DNA of 64,000 nucleotides, taken from Gottfriedia acidiceleris (GTDB lineage Bacteria; Bacillota; Bacilli; Bacillales; Bacillaceae_G). The stretch covers positions 646,466-710,465 of the forward strand of contig NZ_SCFN01000005.1 of assembly GCF_004138285.1 (NCBI RefSeq), in the 5' to 3' direction. Of this stretch, positions 1 to 9,647 are shown piece after piece. The number at the start of each line of letters is the position of its first letter. Positions within the stretch are counted from its first letter, which is position 1. A program made the translations under genes and the position numbers. Under the pieces are notes generated by a model. The model worked only from the letters and a program-made list of their open reading frames with translations, searched no databases and was not told where the DNA came from.

Positions 1-1959
1 GCAATGTCTGAAGACTGTTCAGATGACTTCAAGAAACATTTCTTAGGTACTCACTTTTTTAACCCACCACGTTATTTAAAATTATTAGAAGTTATTCCTA
101 CAAAACATACATCTGAAGAAGTACTTACATTTATGAAAAATTTTGGAGAAGACGTTTTAGGTAAAGGCGTTGTATTAGCAAAAGATACTCCAAACTTTAT
201 TGGAAACCGTATCGGAACTTATGGATTACTTGTAACTGTACAAGAAATGCTAAAAGGCGGATACAGTGTTGGAGAAGTTGATTCAATTACTGGTCCAATG
301 ATTGGGCGCCCTTCTAGTGCTACATTCCGTACATTGGACGTAGTTGGATTAGATACATTTATCCATGTTGCAAACAATGTTTATGAGCTAGTAGAAGGCG
401 AAGAGAAAGAAGTATTTAAAGTTCCAGAATTTATGAAGGAAATGGCTAATCGTAATTGGCTTGGAAGTAAGTCTGGGCAAGGATTCTTCTTAAAGCAAGG
501 TAAAGAAATCTTGGAATTAGATCCAAGCACATTTGAATATGGAGAAAGAAAAAGCTTGAAAACGGCTTCAACTGAAAGCATCAAACAAGTTAAAGGCTTA
601 GCGAATAAGTTGAAAGCGCTTGTATACGCTGATGATCGTGCAGGTAATTTCTTATGGAGCATTATTAGCCCAGTATTAGTCTATTCAGCTGAATTGTCTG
701 GTGAAATTTCTGATAACATTGTCGGAATTGACCAAGCAATGAAATGGGGATTTGGCTGGGATTTAGGACCATTTGAAATTTGGGATGCAATAGGTGTATC
801 TAAATCGGTCGTACGAATGGAAAGCGAAGGCCAATCGGTACCAAATTGGGTTAAGAATATGATCGATAGTGGTAACGAAACATTCTATAAGCAAGACAAT
901 GGGGTTACTAGTTTCTATCATAATGGTCAATATGAAGAATTAGTAAGAAATGATAAAGAAGTTAAATTAAGTGTTTTAAAAGAACAAGGCCGAATTATTA
1001 AACAAAATTCAGGTGCGAGTTTAATTGACCTTGGAGATGGCGTTGCATGTTTAGAATTCCATACAAAGAGCAATGCAATTGGTATGGATATTACGCAAAT
1101 GATTAACTTCGCAGTTGATGAAGTTTCAAAAAATTATAAAGGTTTAGTTATTGGTAACCAAGCTAAAAACTTCTGCGTTGGTGCTAATTTAGCAATGATT
1201 TTAATGGAAGCGCAAGATGACAACTATTTTGAAATTGAAATGGTTGTTAAAGGATTCCAGCAAGCAATGATGAAAATTAAGTACTCTGATAAACCAGTAG
1301 TTGTAGCTCCTTATGGAATGACACTAGGTGGCGGTACTGAAATTTGTTTACCAGCGGCTAGCGTAGTTGCTTCTTCTGAAACTTATATGGGCTTAGTAGA
1401 AGTTGGGGTAGGCCTAATACCAGGCGGGGGCGGTAGTAAAGAGCTTTATATTAAACAATTAAAACAGTTCCCAGAAGGTGTTGAATTTGACCTGCAAGGT
1501 CTTGCAAATCGAGTATTTGAGACAGTTGCAATGGCAAAAGTATCGACTTCTGCTCAAGAAGCATTTGAAAATGGTTTCTTAAATCATGATGATCGCAAAG
1601 TATTTAATGCAGATCACTTAATTTATGAAGCAAAACAACGAGTACTTGAGTTATATGAAGCAGGTTATAGCGCTCCAATTCGTGAAAAAGTACCAGTAGT
1701 TGGTGAGTCTGGTTATGCAACTTTATTAGCTGGTGCAAACTCAATGTACTATTCTGGCTATATTAGTGAGCATGATTTAACAATTGCTAAGAAATTAGCG
1801 TATGTAATTGCAGGTGGAAAAGTACCATTCGGAACGTTAGTAGACGAAGAGTATTTATTAAATATTGAACGTGAAGCATTTTTAGGCTTAATTTCTGAAA
1901 TGAAATCTCAAGCACGTATGCAACATATGCTTGTTAAAGGAAAACCGTTACGTAATTAA
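1..1959 (+). CDS. fadN: 3-hydroxyacyl-CoA dehydrogenase / enoyl-CoA hydratase, 5' end cut by window
   Basis: C-terminal 652 codons of the large beta-oxidation protein FadN (YusL); the reading frame is open from base 1, so the N-terminal NAD-binding Rossmann part lies outside the window (the family is close to 790 residues). Visible order: the HFFNPP motif of the hydroxyacyl-CoA dehydrogenase domain near fragment residue 18, the C-terminal dehydrogenase domains to about 330, then a crotonase (enoyl-CoA hydratase) domain at about 340-520 with the glycine-rich GGGTEICLP and PGGGG segments. It hydrates enoyl-CoA and oxidises 3-hydroxyacyl-CoA. It is followed 20 bp later by fadA, and the fadN-fadA-fadE order equals that of B. 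subtilis, so one operon is likely. The ATG at base 4 is internal, not the start. Confidence 0.95.
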   Translation, partial: AMSEDCSDDFKKHFLGTHFFNPPRYLKLLEVIPTKHTSEEVLTFMKNFGEDVLGKGVVLAKDTPNFIGNRIGTYGLLVTVQEMLKGGYSVGEVDSITGPMIGRPSSATFRTLDVVGLDTFIHVANNVYELVEGEEKEVFKVPEFMKEMANRNWLGSKSGQGFFLKQGKEILELDPSTFEYGERKSLKTASTESIKQVKGLANKLKALVYADDRAGNFLWSIISPVLVYSAELSGEISDNIVGIDQAMKWGFGWDLGPFEIWDAIGVSKSVVRMESEGQSVPNWVKNMIDSGNETFYKQDNGVTSFYHNGQYEELVRNDKEVKLSVLKEQGRIIKQNSGASLIDLGDGVACLEFHTKSNAIGMDITQMINFAVDEVSKNYKGLVIGNQAKNFCVGANLAMILMEAQDDNYFEIEMVVKGFQQAMMKIKYSDKPVVVAPYGMTLGGGTEICLPAASVVASSETYMGLVEVGVGLIPGGGGSKELYIKQLKQFPEGVEFDLQGLANRVFETVAMAKVSTSAQEAFENGFLNHDDRKVFNADHLIYEAKQRVLELYEAGYSAPIREKVPVVGESGYATLLAGANSMYYSGYISEHDLTIAKKLAYVIAGGKVPFGTLVDEEYLLNIEREAFLGLISEMKSQARMQHMLVKGKPLRN

Positions 1960-1979
1960 TGGGAGATGGAGGGAAGAAC

Positions 1980-3155
1980 ATGAGAGAAGCTGTTATTGTA
2001 GCGGGTGCGAGAACACCTGTAGGTAAATCGAAAAAAGGATCACTAGCAACAGTTCGTCCAGATGATTTAGGAGCATTAGTTGTAAAGGAAACATTAAAGC
2101 GTGCGGGTAATTACGATGGTCCAATTGATGATATCATTTTTGGTTGCTCTTCACCGGAAGCAGAGCAAGGATTTAATATGGCGCGTAATATTGGTGCACT
2201 AGCTGGATTACCACATTCAGTTCCAGGAATTACAGTGAACCGTTATTGTTCTTCAGGTCTACAAAGTATTGCTTATGCAAGTGAACGAATTATGTTAGGT
2301 CACTCTGAAGCTATTATTGCAGGCGGGGCAGAATCAATGAGTTTACTTCCGATGGGAGGGCATGTTGCTCGTTTAAATAGTAGATTAGTAGAAACTGCAC
2401 CTGAATATTATATGGGCATGGGGCATACTGCTGAGCAAGTTGCTAATCGCTATGGTATTTCAAGAGAAGATCAAGATGCTTTTGCGGTACGCAGTCATCA
2501 ACGCGCGGCAGCGGCAATTAAGGAAGGGCGTTTTGTTGACGAAATCGTTCCAGTTGATGTAACGCTACGTTCAGTTAACTCAAACAATAAATTAGAAGAA
2601 AAGAATTTTACTTTCTCTCAAGATGAGGGTGTTCGTGAAGGTACATCTTCTGAAATATTAGCTAAATTAAGACCAGCATTTAATGTCAGAGGTTCAGTAA
2701 CAGCTGGAAACTCTTCACAAACAAGTGACGGGGCTGCAGCAGTATTAGTAATGGATCGCGAAAAAGCTGAAGCTGAAGGACTAAGTCCATTATTAAAATT
2801 CCGTTCTTTTGCAGTAGCTGGAGTAGCTCCTGAAGTTATGGGAATTGGACCTGTTGAAGCAATTCCAAAAGCTCTTAAATTAGCAGGATTAAGCTTATCT
2901 GACATTGGAATATTTGAATTAAATGAAGCATTTGCTTCTCAATCAATTCAAATTATTCGTCACTTAGGTCTTGATGAAGACCGTGTAAATGTAAACGGTG
3001 GGGCGATTGCATTAGGGCATCCACTTGGTTGTACTGGTACTAAACTAACTTTATCTTTATTACATGAGATGAAGCGTCGCGGAGAGCAGTTCGGTATCGT
3101 AACGATGTGCGTTGGTGGCGGAATGGGTGCTGCCGGAGTATTTGAATTAGTTTAA
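1980..3155 (+). CDS. fadA: acetyl-CoA C-acyltransferase (3-ketoacyl-CoA thiolase)
   Basis: 391-residue thiolase, the family's normal length, which cleaves 3-ketoacyl-CoA in the last step of beta-oxidation. The nucleophilic cysteine is Cys90 in RYCSSG; the catalytic histidine is about His347 in LGHPLGC and the second cysteine about Cys377 in CVGGGMG. I place the start at the ATG at 1980, because GGAGGGAAG lies 5-8 bases upstream. An in-frame ATG at 1959 overlaps the fadN stop codon and would itself contain the ribosome site. It is transcribed with fadN upstream and fadE 86 bp downstream. It corresponds to B. subtilis FadA (YusK). Confidence 0.95.
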   Translation: MREAVIVAGARTPVGKSKKGSLATVRPDDLGALVVKETLKRAGNYDGPIDDIIFGCSSPEAEQGFNMARNIGALAGLPHSVPGITVNRYCSSGLQSIAYASERIMLGHSEAIIAGGAESMSLLPMGGHVARLNSRLVETAPEYYMGMGHTAEQVANRYGISREDQDAFAVRSHQRAAAAIKEGRFVDEIVPVDVTLRSVNSNNKLEEKNFTFSQDEGVREGTSSEILAKLRPAFNVRGSVTAGNSSQTSDGAAAVLVMDREKAEAEGLSPLLKFRSFAVAGVAPEVMGIGPVEAIPKALKLAGLSLSDIGIFELNEAFASQSIQIIRHLGLDEDRVNVNGGAIALGHPLGCTGTKLTLSLLHEMKRRGEQFGIVTMCVGGGMGAAGVFELV

Positions 3156-3241
3156 TAGATGTACTGGGATAGATTGTTAGAATCATGTATTTGTTGTAGA
3201 GAATATTCAAACTAGTAAATAGAAAATAGGAGGAATTTTCG

Positions 3242-5026
3242 ATGGAAAAAACAATCGGTAACTTACTTAAAGGCGGAAGCTTTTTAACAACTGAAGTAAC
3301 TTTTGATAAAGTTTTTACACCAGAGGATTTTACAGATGAGCATAAATTAATTGCAAAAACAACTGAAGATTTTGTAGTTAATGAAGTTTTACCTGAATTA
3401 GAATATTTAGAGCAACACGAATTTGACCGCACTGTTAGATTATTAAAACAAGCTGGAGAGCTAGGATTATTAGCTGCAGATGTGCCAGAAGAATATGGTG
3501 GAATCGCACTAGATAAAATTAGCTCAGCATTAATCACAGAAAAAATTTCACGTGGTGGCGGATTCTCACTTTCCCAAGGAGCGCACGTAGGGATCGGTAC
3601 ACTTCCAATCGTATTATTTGGAAATCATGATCAAAAGCAACGTTATTTACCAGGTTTAGCATCTGGTGAAAAATTTGCGGCTTATGCATTAACTGAGCCA
3701 GGTTCAGGATCAGATGCATTAGGAGCAAAAACTGTTGCTAAATTAAATGCTGAAGGAACTCACTATATTTTAAATGGTGAAAAACAATGGATTACAAACT
3801 CCGCGTTCGCAGATGTATTTGTTGTATATGCAAAAATTGATGGGGAGCACTTCTCAGCATTTATCGTTGAGAGAGATTATGAAGGTGTTTCGACTGGTCC
3901 AGAAGAAAAGAAAATGGGTATTAAATCATCTTCAACTCGTACATTGATATTAGAAGATGTAAAAGTTCCAGTAGAAAATCTTTTAGGTGAAATTGGTAAG
4001 GGTCACGTTATTGCGTTTAATATTTTAAATATTGGTCGTTATAAATTAGCAGTAGGTACAGTAGGTGGATCAAAACGTGCTTTAGAATTATCAGCGACGT
4101 ATGCTAACCAACGCCAACAATTCAAAACGCCAATTGCTAAATTTAGTTTAATTCAAGAAAAATTAGCAAGTATGGCTACAAAAATTTATGCAAGTGAAAG
4201 TTCAGCGTATCGTACTGTAGGACTTTTTGAAGATCGCTTTAGTCAATTAACTGAAGAGCAGTCAAAAGATCCAAAAGCAGTAGCAGCTGCTGTAGCAGAG
4301 TATGCGATTGAATGTTCATTAAATAAATTCTTCTGTTCAGAAGTATTAGACTATGTAGCTGATGAAGGAGTACAAATCCACGGTGGGTATGGCTTCATGG
4401 CTGAATATGAAATTGAGCGTATTTACCGCGATTCACGTATAAACCGTATCTTCGAAGGAACAAACGAAATCAATCGTTTAATTGTACCAAGCACTTACCT
4501 TCGAAAAGCAATGAGCGGAGAGCTTCCATTACTTCAACAAGCACAACAAATTCAAGAAGAATTAATGATGTTAATGCCTGAAGAAGTGGGAGACGCTCCT
4601 TTAGAGCAAGAAAAATATTTAGTTCGTAATGCGAAAAAAATCGCAATCATGATTGCTGGATTAGCAGTTCAAAAATTCGGTAAAGGATTAAGTACTGAAC
4701 AAGAAATTCTAGTAAATATTGCTGATATCGTAAGCAATATTTACGCAATGGAATCTACAGTTCTACGTACCGAAAAAGCGATCAATAAAGTAGGTTTAGA
4801 AAAATCAAACCAAAAATTACTTTATACTCAAGTATTCTGCCAAGAAGCATTCAATGAGATTGAAGCTCATGCGAAAGAAACACTTGTTGCTGTTGAGTCA
4901 GGTGACACTTTAAGAATGATGACTTCAGCTCTTCGTAAATTTACACGTCATACGCCAATTAATGTAATTGCGAAGAAGCGTGAAATTGCAGCTAATGTTT
5001 TAGCTGAAGAGCGTTATACTGTTTAA
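3242..5026 (+). CDS. fadE: acyl-CoA dehydrogenase
   Basis: 594-residue FAD-dependent acyl-CoA dehydrogenase, which performs the first dehydrogenation of beta-oxidation. It shows the FAD/substrate loop TEPGSGSDA near residue 152 and the catalytic-glutamate segment FEGTNEINR near residue 404, followed by about 180 extra C-terminal residues, the long form typical of FadE (YusJ). The ribosome site ATAGGAGG lies directly upstream of the ATG. It is the last gene of the fadN-fadA-fadE operon, closed by a strong hairpin terminator at 5032-5066. I did not see a convincing FadR palindrome inside the operon; the operon promoter is outside the window. Confidence 0.95.
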   Translation: MEKTIGNLLKGGSFLTTEVTFDKVFTPEDFTDEHKLIAKTTEDFVVNEVLPELEYLEQHEFDRTVRLLKQAGELGLLAADVPEEYGGIALDKISSALITEKISRGGGFSLSQGAHVGIGTLPIVLFGNHDQKQRYLPGLASGEKFAAYALTEPGSGSDALGAKTVAKLNAEGTHYILNGEKQWITNSAFADVFVVYAKIDGEHFSAFIVERDYEGVSTGPEEKKMGIKSSSTRTLILEDVKVPVENLLGEIGKGHVIAFNILNIGRYKLAVGTVGGSKRALELSATYANQRQQFKTPIAKFSLIQEKLASMATKIYASESSAYRTVGLFEDRFSQLTEEQSKDPKAVAAAVAEYAIECSLNKFFCSEVLDYVADEGVQIHGGYGFMAEYEIERIYRDSRINRIFEGTNEINRLIVPSTYLRKAMSGELPLLQQAQQIQEELMMLMPEEVGDAPLEQEKYLVRNAKKIAIMIAGLAVQKFGKGLSTEQEILVNIADIVSNIYAMESTVLRTEKAINKVGLEKSNQKLLYTQVFCQEAFNEIEAHAKETLVAVESGDTLRMMTSALRKFTRHTPINVIAKKREIAANVLAEERYTV

Positions 5027-5031
5027 TCTTA

Positions 5032-5066
5032 CAAAAAACTGCCAATTTTATGATTGGCAGTTTTTA
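5032..5066 (+). terminator. intrinsic terminator of fadNAE
   Basis: AAAAACTGCCAAT and ATTGGCAGTTTTT form a near-perfect stem ending in a T-run six bases after the fadE stop codon. The next 290 bases before yusI hold no further gene. Confidence 0.85.
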
Positions 5067-5251
5067 AATTTCATAAGTTTTAAAAGGATAATTTTCCCAT
5101 GATTTGTGCCATACTAGTATAAGTTGAGTTATATTTGAGTGATTACTCGGAAAGTTTTAGGGAATTACTTTAGAAAATTTAAATTATCCATATATTTTAG
5201 TGGGAAATACAGAAAAACACGAACGTTCTACTAGTTTAGTGTGATTAATAT

Positions 5252-5260
5252 TGCTATAAT
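5252..5260 (+). promoter_or_regulatory. possible extended -10 promoter upstream of yusI/gcvH
   Basis: TGCTATAAT matches an extended -10 element (TG-N-TATAAT) about 95 bases upstream of yusI. No good -35 is seen at 16-18 bases. It lies in the 330-bp fadE-yusI gap, which otherwise shows only AT-rich sequence. Confidence 0.4.
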
Positions 5261-5356
5261 GTTGTTGTGCGACAATTTATTACAGAATTTTCGAACGGAA
5301 CTATTTTAACTCGTATATTCCCTGTGATAAAATAGAATTTGGGAGGAGTTGCTAAA

Positions 5357-5713
5357 ATGAGTATCATTTTTTATACATATCCAAAATGTGGAACTTGTCG
5401 AAAAGCTGCTTCGTGGCTGAAAAACCATAATATTCCAGTTGAAGCAATTGATATTACATTAAATCCACCTTCAAAGGAGTTACTTGCTGATATTTATAAA
5501 GCAAGCGGAATTTCTATAAATAAATTGTTTAATACAAGTGGCGTTAAATATCGCGAGCTTGGATTGAAGGATGTTATTCCAACGAAAACAGAGGACGAGC
5601 TACTAGAACTACTAAGTTCGGATGGTAAATTAATTAAAAGACCTCTACTTTTTAATGGAGATCAAGCGACAGTTGGTTTTAATGAAGAAGTTTTTGAAAA
5701 AGTTTGGTTATAA
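5357..5713 (+). CDS. ArsC/Spx-family thioredoxin-fold protein (YusI-like)
   Basis: 118 residues, matching the length of B. subtilis YusI. The N-terminal beta strand and a CGTC motif at Cys11-Cys14 (YPKCGTCRK) mark the arsenate-reductase/Spx fold. The exact role is unknown; a glutaredoxin-like reductase or regulator is possible. The start is the ATG at 5357, eight bases after GGGAGGAG; an in-frame TTG at 5339 would place the ribosome site inside the gene. It sits just upstream of gcvH, as in B. subtilis, with 46 bases between. Confidence 0.85.
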   Translation: MSIIFYTYPKCGTCRKAASWLKNHNIPVEAIDITLNPPSKELLADIYKASGISINKLFNTSGVKYRELGLKDVIPTKTEDELLELLSSDGKLIKRPLLFNGDQATVGFNEEVFEKVWL

Positions 5714-5759
5714 AATAACTATATAATTTAAGGTAATTAATCAGAGGAGGATTTTCACA

Positions 5760-6143
5760 ATGTCAATTCCAAATGAACTACGTTATTCAGAAGAACATGA
5801 GTGGGTAAAAGTTGAAGGTAATAAATACTATATCGGTATTACTCATTTCGCTCAATCAGAGCTTGGAGATATCGTATTTGTTGAGCTACCAGAAGTAGGC
5901 GATGAACTTACTATAAATGAGCCATTCGGTAGCGTTGAGTCTGTAAAAACAGTATCTGAACTATATGCTCCAATCAGTGGTAAAGTAATTGAAGTAAATT
6001 CTGATCTAGATGAAAATCCTGAATTCGTAAACGAATCTCCTTACGAAAAAGCATGGATGGTAGTTGTTGAAGCTACAAATGCTTCTGAACTTGATGAGTT
6101 AATGACTGCTGGTCAATACGAAGAAATGATCAATCAAGATTAA
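5760..6143 (+). CDS. gcvH: glycine cleavage system H protein
   Basis: 127-residue lipoyl carrier of the glycine cleavage system. The lipoylation lysine is Lys63 within [11 protein letters not shown], and the HEWV segment near residue 13 is typical. In Bacillus, GcvH also acts as the lipoyl relay for 2-oxoacid dehydrogenases, which fits the presence of lipA at 40.9 kb. The ribosome site AGAGGAGG precedes the ATG by about seven bases. A terminator follows at 6150-6179. Confidence 0.97.
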   Translation: MSIPNELRYSEEHEWVKVEGNKYYIGITHFAQSELGDIVFVELPEVGDELTINEPFGSVESVKTVSELYAPISGKVIEVNSDLDENPEFVNESPYEKAWMVVVEATNASELDELMTAGQYEEMINQD

Positions 6144-6149
6144 TTATCT

Positions 6150-6179
6150 AAAAAAGTGTCCTTTTTGGGCGCTTTTTTA
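6150..6179 (+). terminator. terminator after gcvH
   Basis: AAAAAAGTGTCC and GGGCGCTTTTTT pair (with G-T pairs) around a short loop and end in a T-run seven bases after the gcvH stop. Confidence 0.65.
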
Positions 6180-6351
6180 TTTTATGTGTATAATAAAAGT
6201 AATAAAGCTTAACTTATTTACATAAAACATAATTTAAAGGGACATTTTCATTTAGGGAAAAAAAGGAAACAACAAAGGGAAAATCGAATATACTATATAC
6301 AAAAGATTTTTAGTCAAAAGTTTTTGAGTCCTATACATTAGGTGATGCCCA

Positions 6352-6708
6352 GTGAATATTGATGATCAAAGAAAAGTTATCATTGTCGAAGGTACTACTG
6401 ATAAGAGAAAAATACAGACGATTATAAAGGAGCCTGTAGATATTATCTGTACGAATGGTACAGTTGGTACTTCAAAGCTAGATGAGCTTGCTGAAATGTT
6501 AGATTTAAGAGAAATTTATGTGTTAGTTGATGCAGATGAAGCCGGTGAAAAGCTTAGAAGATTGTTAAAAAGAGAATTTCCACAGGCAGAGCATCTGTAC
6601 ATTGACAGAAGTTATCGAGAAGTGGCAACAGCTCCGAGTCAACATTTAGCCAGTGTATTATTAGGGGCGGATATTTTGGTATTTACAGATTATTTACGTA
6701 CAAATTAA
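6352..6708 (+). CDS. Toprim-domain protein (YusF-like)
   Basis: 118-residue stand-alone Toprim domain. The metal-binding acidic residues are visible: Glu13 in VEGTTDK and the Asp60/Asp62 pair in VDADEAG. Toprim proteins bind Mg2+ for nucleic-acid cleavage or synthesis; the small YusF type has no established function. The start is GTG at 6352, with only a weak ribosome site (TAGGTGA). It precedes the thioredoxin-like gene by 15 bases, in the B. subtilis order yusF-yusE. Confidence 0.85.
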   Translation: MNIDDQRKVIIVEGTTDKRKIQTIIKEPVDIICTNGTVGTSKLDELAEMLDLREIYVLVDADEAGEKLRRLLKREFPQAEHLYIDRSYREVATAPSQHLASVLLGADILVFTDYLRTN

Positions 6709-6723
6709 AGAGGAATTAAGATC

Positions 6724-7047
6724 ATGCAGCAATGGACAAAGAATGAAATAATGCAAAGAATTCAATCGAAAGAGACTACAGTAATTTATATATATACCGC
6801 AATGTGTGGTACATGCCAAGTAGCATCTAAAATGCTAGAAGTTGTAAATGAGATTCTGCCAAATTTACCTATAAGTAAGGTAAATATTAATGAAATAGTG
6901 GAAGAAGCTCAAAGCTGGAAGGTTGAAAGTGTACCTTGTTTACTTATTTTTGAAAATGGGGAAATGAAACAAAAGATCTACGCTTTCCAATCTGTACCAT
7001 ATTTACATGAGTTGTTAAAAAAATATAATTTATATATTAAACGATGA
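6724..7047 (+). CDS. thioredoxin-like protein (YusE-like)
   Basis: 107-residue thioredoxin-fold protein with a CGTC active site (Cys28, Cys31) and the cis-proline segment VESVPCL near residue 77. It has no signal peptide, so it is cytoplasmic. The centre is CGTC rather than the CGPC of classical thioredoxin. The ribosome site AGAGGAA lies upstream of the ATG. It is the last gene before a hairpin terminator at 7046-7074. Confidence 0.85.
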   Translation: MQQWTKNEIMQRIQSKETTVIYIYTAMCGTCQVASKMLEVVNEILPNLPISKVNINEIVEEAQSWKVESVPCLLIFENGEMKQKIYAFQSVPYLHELLKKYNLYIKR

Positions 7048-7074
7048 GTGCATACTGTATGTTGCACTCTTTTT
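7046..7074 (+). terminator. terminator after the yusE homologue
   Basis: GAGTGCATAC and GTTGCACTC form a stem followed by TTTTT; the stem begins within the stop codon. Confidence 0.75.
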
Positions 7075-7249
7075 ATATGGCTAAAAATATTTCCTGATTT
7101 TAGACATATTTCTCGGGAAATGAGTTGAATGCTGTAGAAATAAAATTAAAATATAGATTTTTATCAAAGTAAATGTCGAGCGAAATATAAAGAATACACC
7201 TCTTATCTATGAGAAAATAAGATTAAAGAATTCGGAAGAGGTGTTTATT

Positions 7250-7612
7250 ATGGAAATCAAGGAGTGGATTGGACAAGCAAGAAACTTATTTATAAAAAAG
7301 GAATATTTACAAATCATTTTGCCGATTGAAGAAAGAATTGTAGAGTTTAACTGTCTAAATGAAAAAGTTTTTATAAAGTTAAGTAAAAAGGCTCCTTTTA
7401 TCGATGTAATTGATCGTTCAATTCCGCAACTTAGAGTTAATTTTTCAAAAGATGGTTGGGAATATTTAAATTCAGGTTCGCAAAGGTTAGGACTTTTATT
7501 AAAACTAAATGATGCTTCTTTTGAAGGAAACTATCGGTTATTACTGCTAATGGAAACGATTTTTCAATATACGAGTGTTGAAAATGAAAAAAAACTTTTA
7601 GAAAATTGTTGA
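7250..7612 (+). CDS. conserved hypothetical protein in the yusD position
   Basis: 120-residue soluble protein, recognised mainly by position: it lies between the yusE homologue and metN exactly where B. subtilis has yusD. The sequence looks like a small SCP2/sterol-carrier-type alpha/beta fold, but no diagnostic motif is visible. The start is the ATG at 7250, preceded by GGAAGAGG; an in-frame GTG at 7241 overlaps that ribosome site. Its stop codon lies inside the metN promoter. Confidence 0.75.
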   Translation: MEIKEWIGQARNLFIKKEYLQIILPIEERIVEFNCLNEKVFIKLSKKAPFIDVIDRSIPQLRVNFSKDGWEYLNSGSQRLGLLLKLNDASFEGNYRLLLLMETIFQYTSVENEKKLLENC

Positions 7613-7637
7613 CAACTTATGTCTAAGTTTGTAGAAT
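7609..7637 (+). promoter_or_regulatory. sigma-A promoter of metNPQ
   Basis: A perfect -35 TTGACA (7609-7614), a 17-base spacer, and -10 TAGAAT (7632-7637). It overlaps the end of the upstream gene and fires into the S-box leader. Confidence 0.85.
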
Positions 7638-7689
7638 GAGAATTACGTTAAAGAAAACGTGTTGAAAACAACTTTATATATCGTAAGTT

Positions 7690-7862
7690 AACTCTTATCG
7701 AGAGAGGTGGAGGGACTGTGCCCTGTGAAACCCAGCAACCGTCAATGTTCGTCATTGAAATGGTGCTAATTCCTGCAAAGCATATGCTTTGAGAGATGAG
7801 AGAAAGGAATACTTTTTGTATGTAAAACCTTTCTGCTCATGTGAGTTGAAAGGTTTTTTTGT
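7690..7862 (+). ncRNA. SAM-I (S-box) riboswitch with terminator
   Basis: The S-box hallmarks are present in order: CTCTTATCGAGAG, GGTGGAGGGACTG, GCCCTGTGAAACCC and AGCAACC, then the P3/P4 helices, closed by GAGAGATGAGAG near 7802. A terminator hairpin follows (AAACCTTTC with GAAAGGTTTTTTT, 7824-7861). When S-adenosylmethionine is bound, the terminator forms and metNPQ is switched off; this is established for the family. It lies between the 7609 promoter and metN. Confidence 0.96.
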
Positions 7863-7941
7863 TTTATGCGACTAAAAAAGTACTTACTTACAAAAAATTG
7901 AAAGATAAGTTGTTAGAATGTTTTGAAAGGAGAACAGGTGT

Positions 7942-8955
7942 ATGATTCAAATAAATAATGTAAGTAAAACATACAAAGGTAAAAAGGGCACAGTTACCGC
8001 AGTACAAAATGTTTCGTTAAATATCGAAGCAGGTGAAATTTTTGGCATGATCGGATATAGCGGCGCAGGGAAAAGTACGCTATTACGTATGCTAAATGGA
8101 CTTGAGTCACCTACATCGGGTGAAGTGATTATTAATGGTCAATCGATTTCGAAATGCTCATCTAGTCAGTTAAGAAAAGCAAGACAGAAAATAGGAATGA
8201 TTTTTCAGCATTTTAATTTATTGTGGTCGAGAACTGTATTAGAAAATATACTTTTCCCACTTGAAATTGCTAAAGTTCCCAAAAAGGAAAGCATTAATCG
8301 TGCGAAAGAATTAATCAAACTTGTAGGTCTTGAAGGAAGAGAAAATGCTTATCCTTCTGAACTTAGTGGAGGTCAAAAGCAACGTGTCGGAATTGCAAGA
8401 GCACTTGCTAATAACCCAGATGTTCTTTTATGTGATGAAGCAACTTCTGCATTAGATCCAGAAACAACGGATTCAATTTTAGCTTTACTGACAAATATTA
8501 ATAGACAGCTTGGTATTACGATCATCCTAATTACTCATGAAATGCATGTTATTCAAAAAATTTGCCAACGAGTAGCTGTTATGGAAAACGGAAATGTAGT
8601 AGAAGAAGGCCATGTTGTTGATGTATTTACTCGTCCTAAACAAGCAATTACAAAGAAATTTGTGACGCAAATCAAAGGCAATGATGAAGAATTAGACAAT
8701 GAAGTAATTTCTAGCGGAGATGGGAAGGATAATACTTACAAGCTAACCTTTAAAAATGGTCAAGCAGATCAGCCGCACATTTCTGAAGTAGTTAAGCACT
8801 TTGATATTGAGATTAACATTTTGCAAGGAAAAATTGTTCAAACTGCTGAAGGCTCTTATGGGACAATGAAGATTCAACTTGTTGGAGACATAAATAACAT
8901 CAAAGAGGCAATCGCTTATTTAGAATCAAAACAAGTTGAAGTGGAGGTAGCATAA
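7942..8955 (+). CDS. metN: methionine ABC transporter ATP-binding protein
   Basis: 337-residue ATPase of the MetNPQ importer. Walker A GYSGAGKST is at 38-46, the signature LSGGQKQR near 143, and Walker B LLCDEAT follows. A C-terminal NIL domain (about 260-337) is the methionine-sensing module typical of MetN. The ribosome site AAAGGAGAA precedes the ATG. One base separates its stop codon from metP. It is controlled by the upstream S-box. Confidence 0.97.
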   Translation: MIQINNVSKTYKGKKGTVTAVQNVSLNIEAGEIFGMIGYSGAGKSTLLRMLNGLESPTSGEVIINGQSISKCSSSQLRKARQKIGMIFQHFNLLWSRTVLENILFPLEIAKVPKKESINRAKELIKLVGLEGRENAYPSELSGGQKQRVGIARALANNPDVLLCDEATSALDPETTDSILALLTNINRQLGITIILITHEMHVIQKICQRVAVMENGNVVEEGHVVDVFTRPKQAITKKFVTQIKGNDEELDNEVISSGDGKDNTYKLTFKNGQADQPHISEVVKHFDIEINILQGKIVQTAEGSYGTMKIQLVGDINNIKEAIAYLESKQVEVEVA

Positions 8956-8956
8956 G

Positions 8957-9625
8957 ATGACACAACTTTTTCCGAATGTTGATTGGGATGCAATGCTTTT
9001 AGCTTCTCAAGAAACATTATTCATGACAGTAATAGCTGCGCTTGCAACGTTCATTTTTGGACTAATAATAGGTTTATTCTTATTTTTAACTAGTAAAGAT
9101 CAGCTTCTTGAAAATAAATTTTTTAATACAATCCTAGCAGCGTTTGTAAATATTTTTCGTTCTATACCGTTTATCATTTTAATTATTTTATTAATTCCAT
9201 TTACGATCTTTATACTTGGCTCTATGCTTGGAGCAAAAGCAGCATTACCTGCATTAATTATTGGTGCTGCACCATTCTATGCAAGGATGGTCGAAATCGG
9301 ATTACGTGAAATTGATAAAGGTGTTATCGAAGCTGCAAGAGCAATGGGAGCTAGCACATTTACAATCATCGTAAAAGTATTAATACCAGAAGCATTACCA
9401 GCAATTATTTCAGGTTTAACTGTTACTACAATTGCAATTGTTGGTTATACAGCAATGGCTGGTGTAGTAGGTGGTGGTGGACTTGGTAACTTAGCATTTA
9501 TGGAAGGATACCAACGTTCTAATAACCAAGTAACTCTTGTTGCGACAGTAATTATTTTATTAATCGTATTCATTCTTCAATTTATTGGTGATCTAGTAAC
9601 AACAAAAATAGATAAAAGAGCTTAA
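8957..9625 (+). CDS. metP: methionine ABC transporter permease
   Basis: 222-residue integral membrane permease with about five hydrophobic segments. The EAA loop that contacts MetN is visible as EAARAMGAS near residue 115, followed by the glycine-rich GVVGGGGLGN segment usual in MetI/MetP. It lies between metN and metQ in the same transcript. Confidence 0.95.
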   Translation: MTQLFPNVDWDAMLLASQETLFMTVIAALATFIFGLIIGLFLFLTSKDQLLENKFFNTILAAFVNIFRSIPFIILIILLIPFTIFILGSMLGAKAALPALIIGAAPFYARMVEIGLREIDKGVIEAARAMGASTFTIIVKVLIPEALPAIISGLTVTTIAIVGYTAMAGVVGGGGLGNLAFMEGYQRSNNQVTLVATVIILLIVFILQFIGDLVTTKIDKRA

Positions 9626-9647
9626 TCATATAAGGGAGGAACTGACA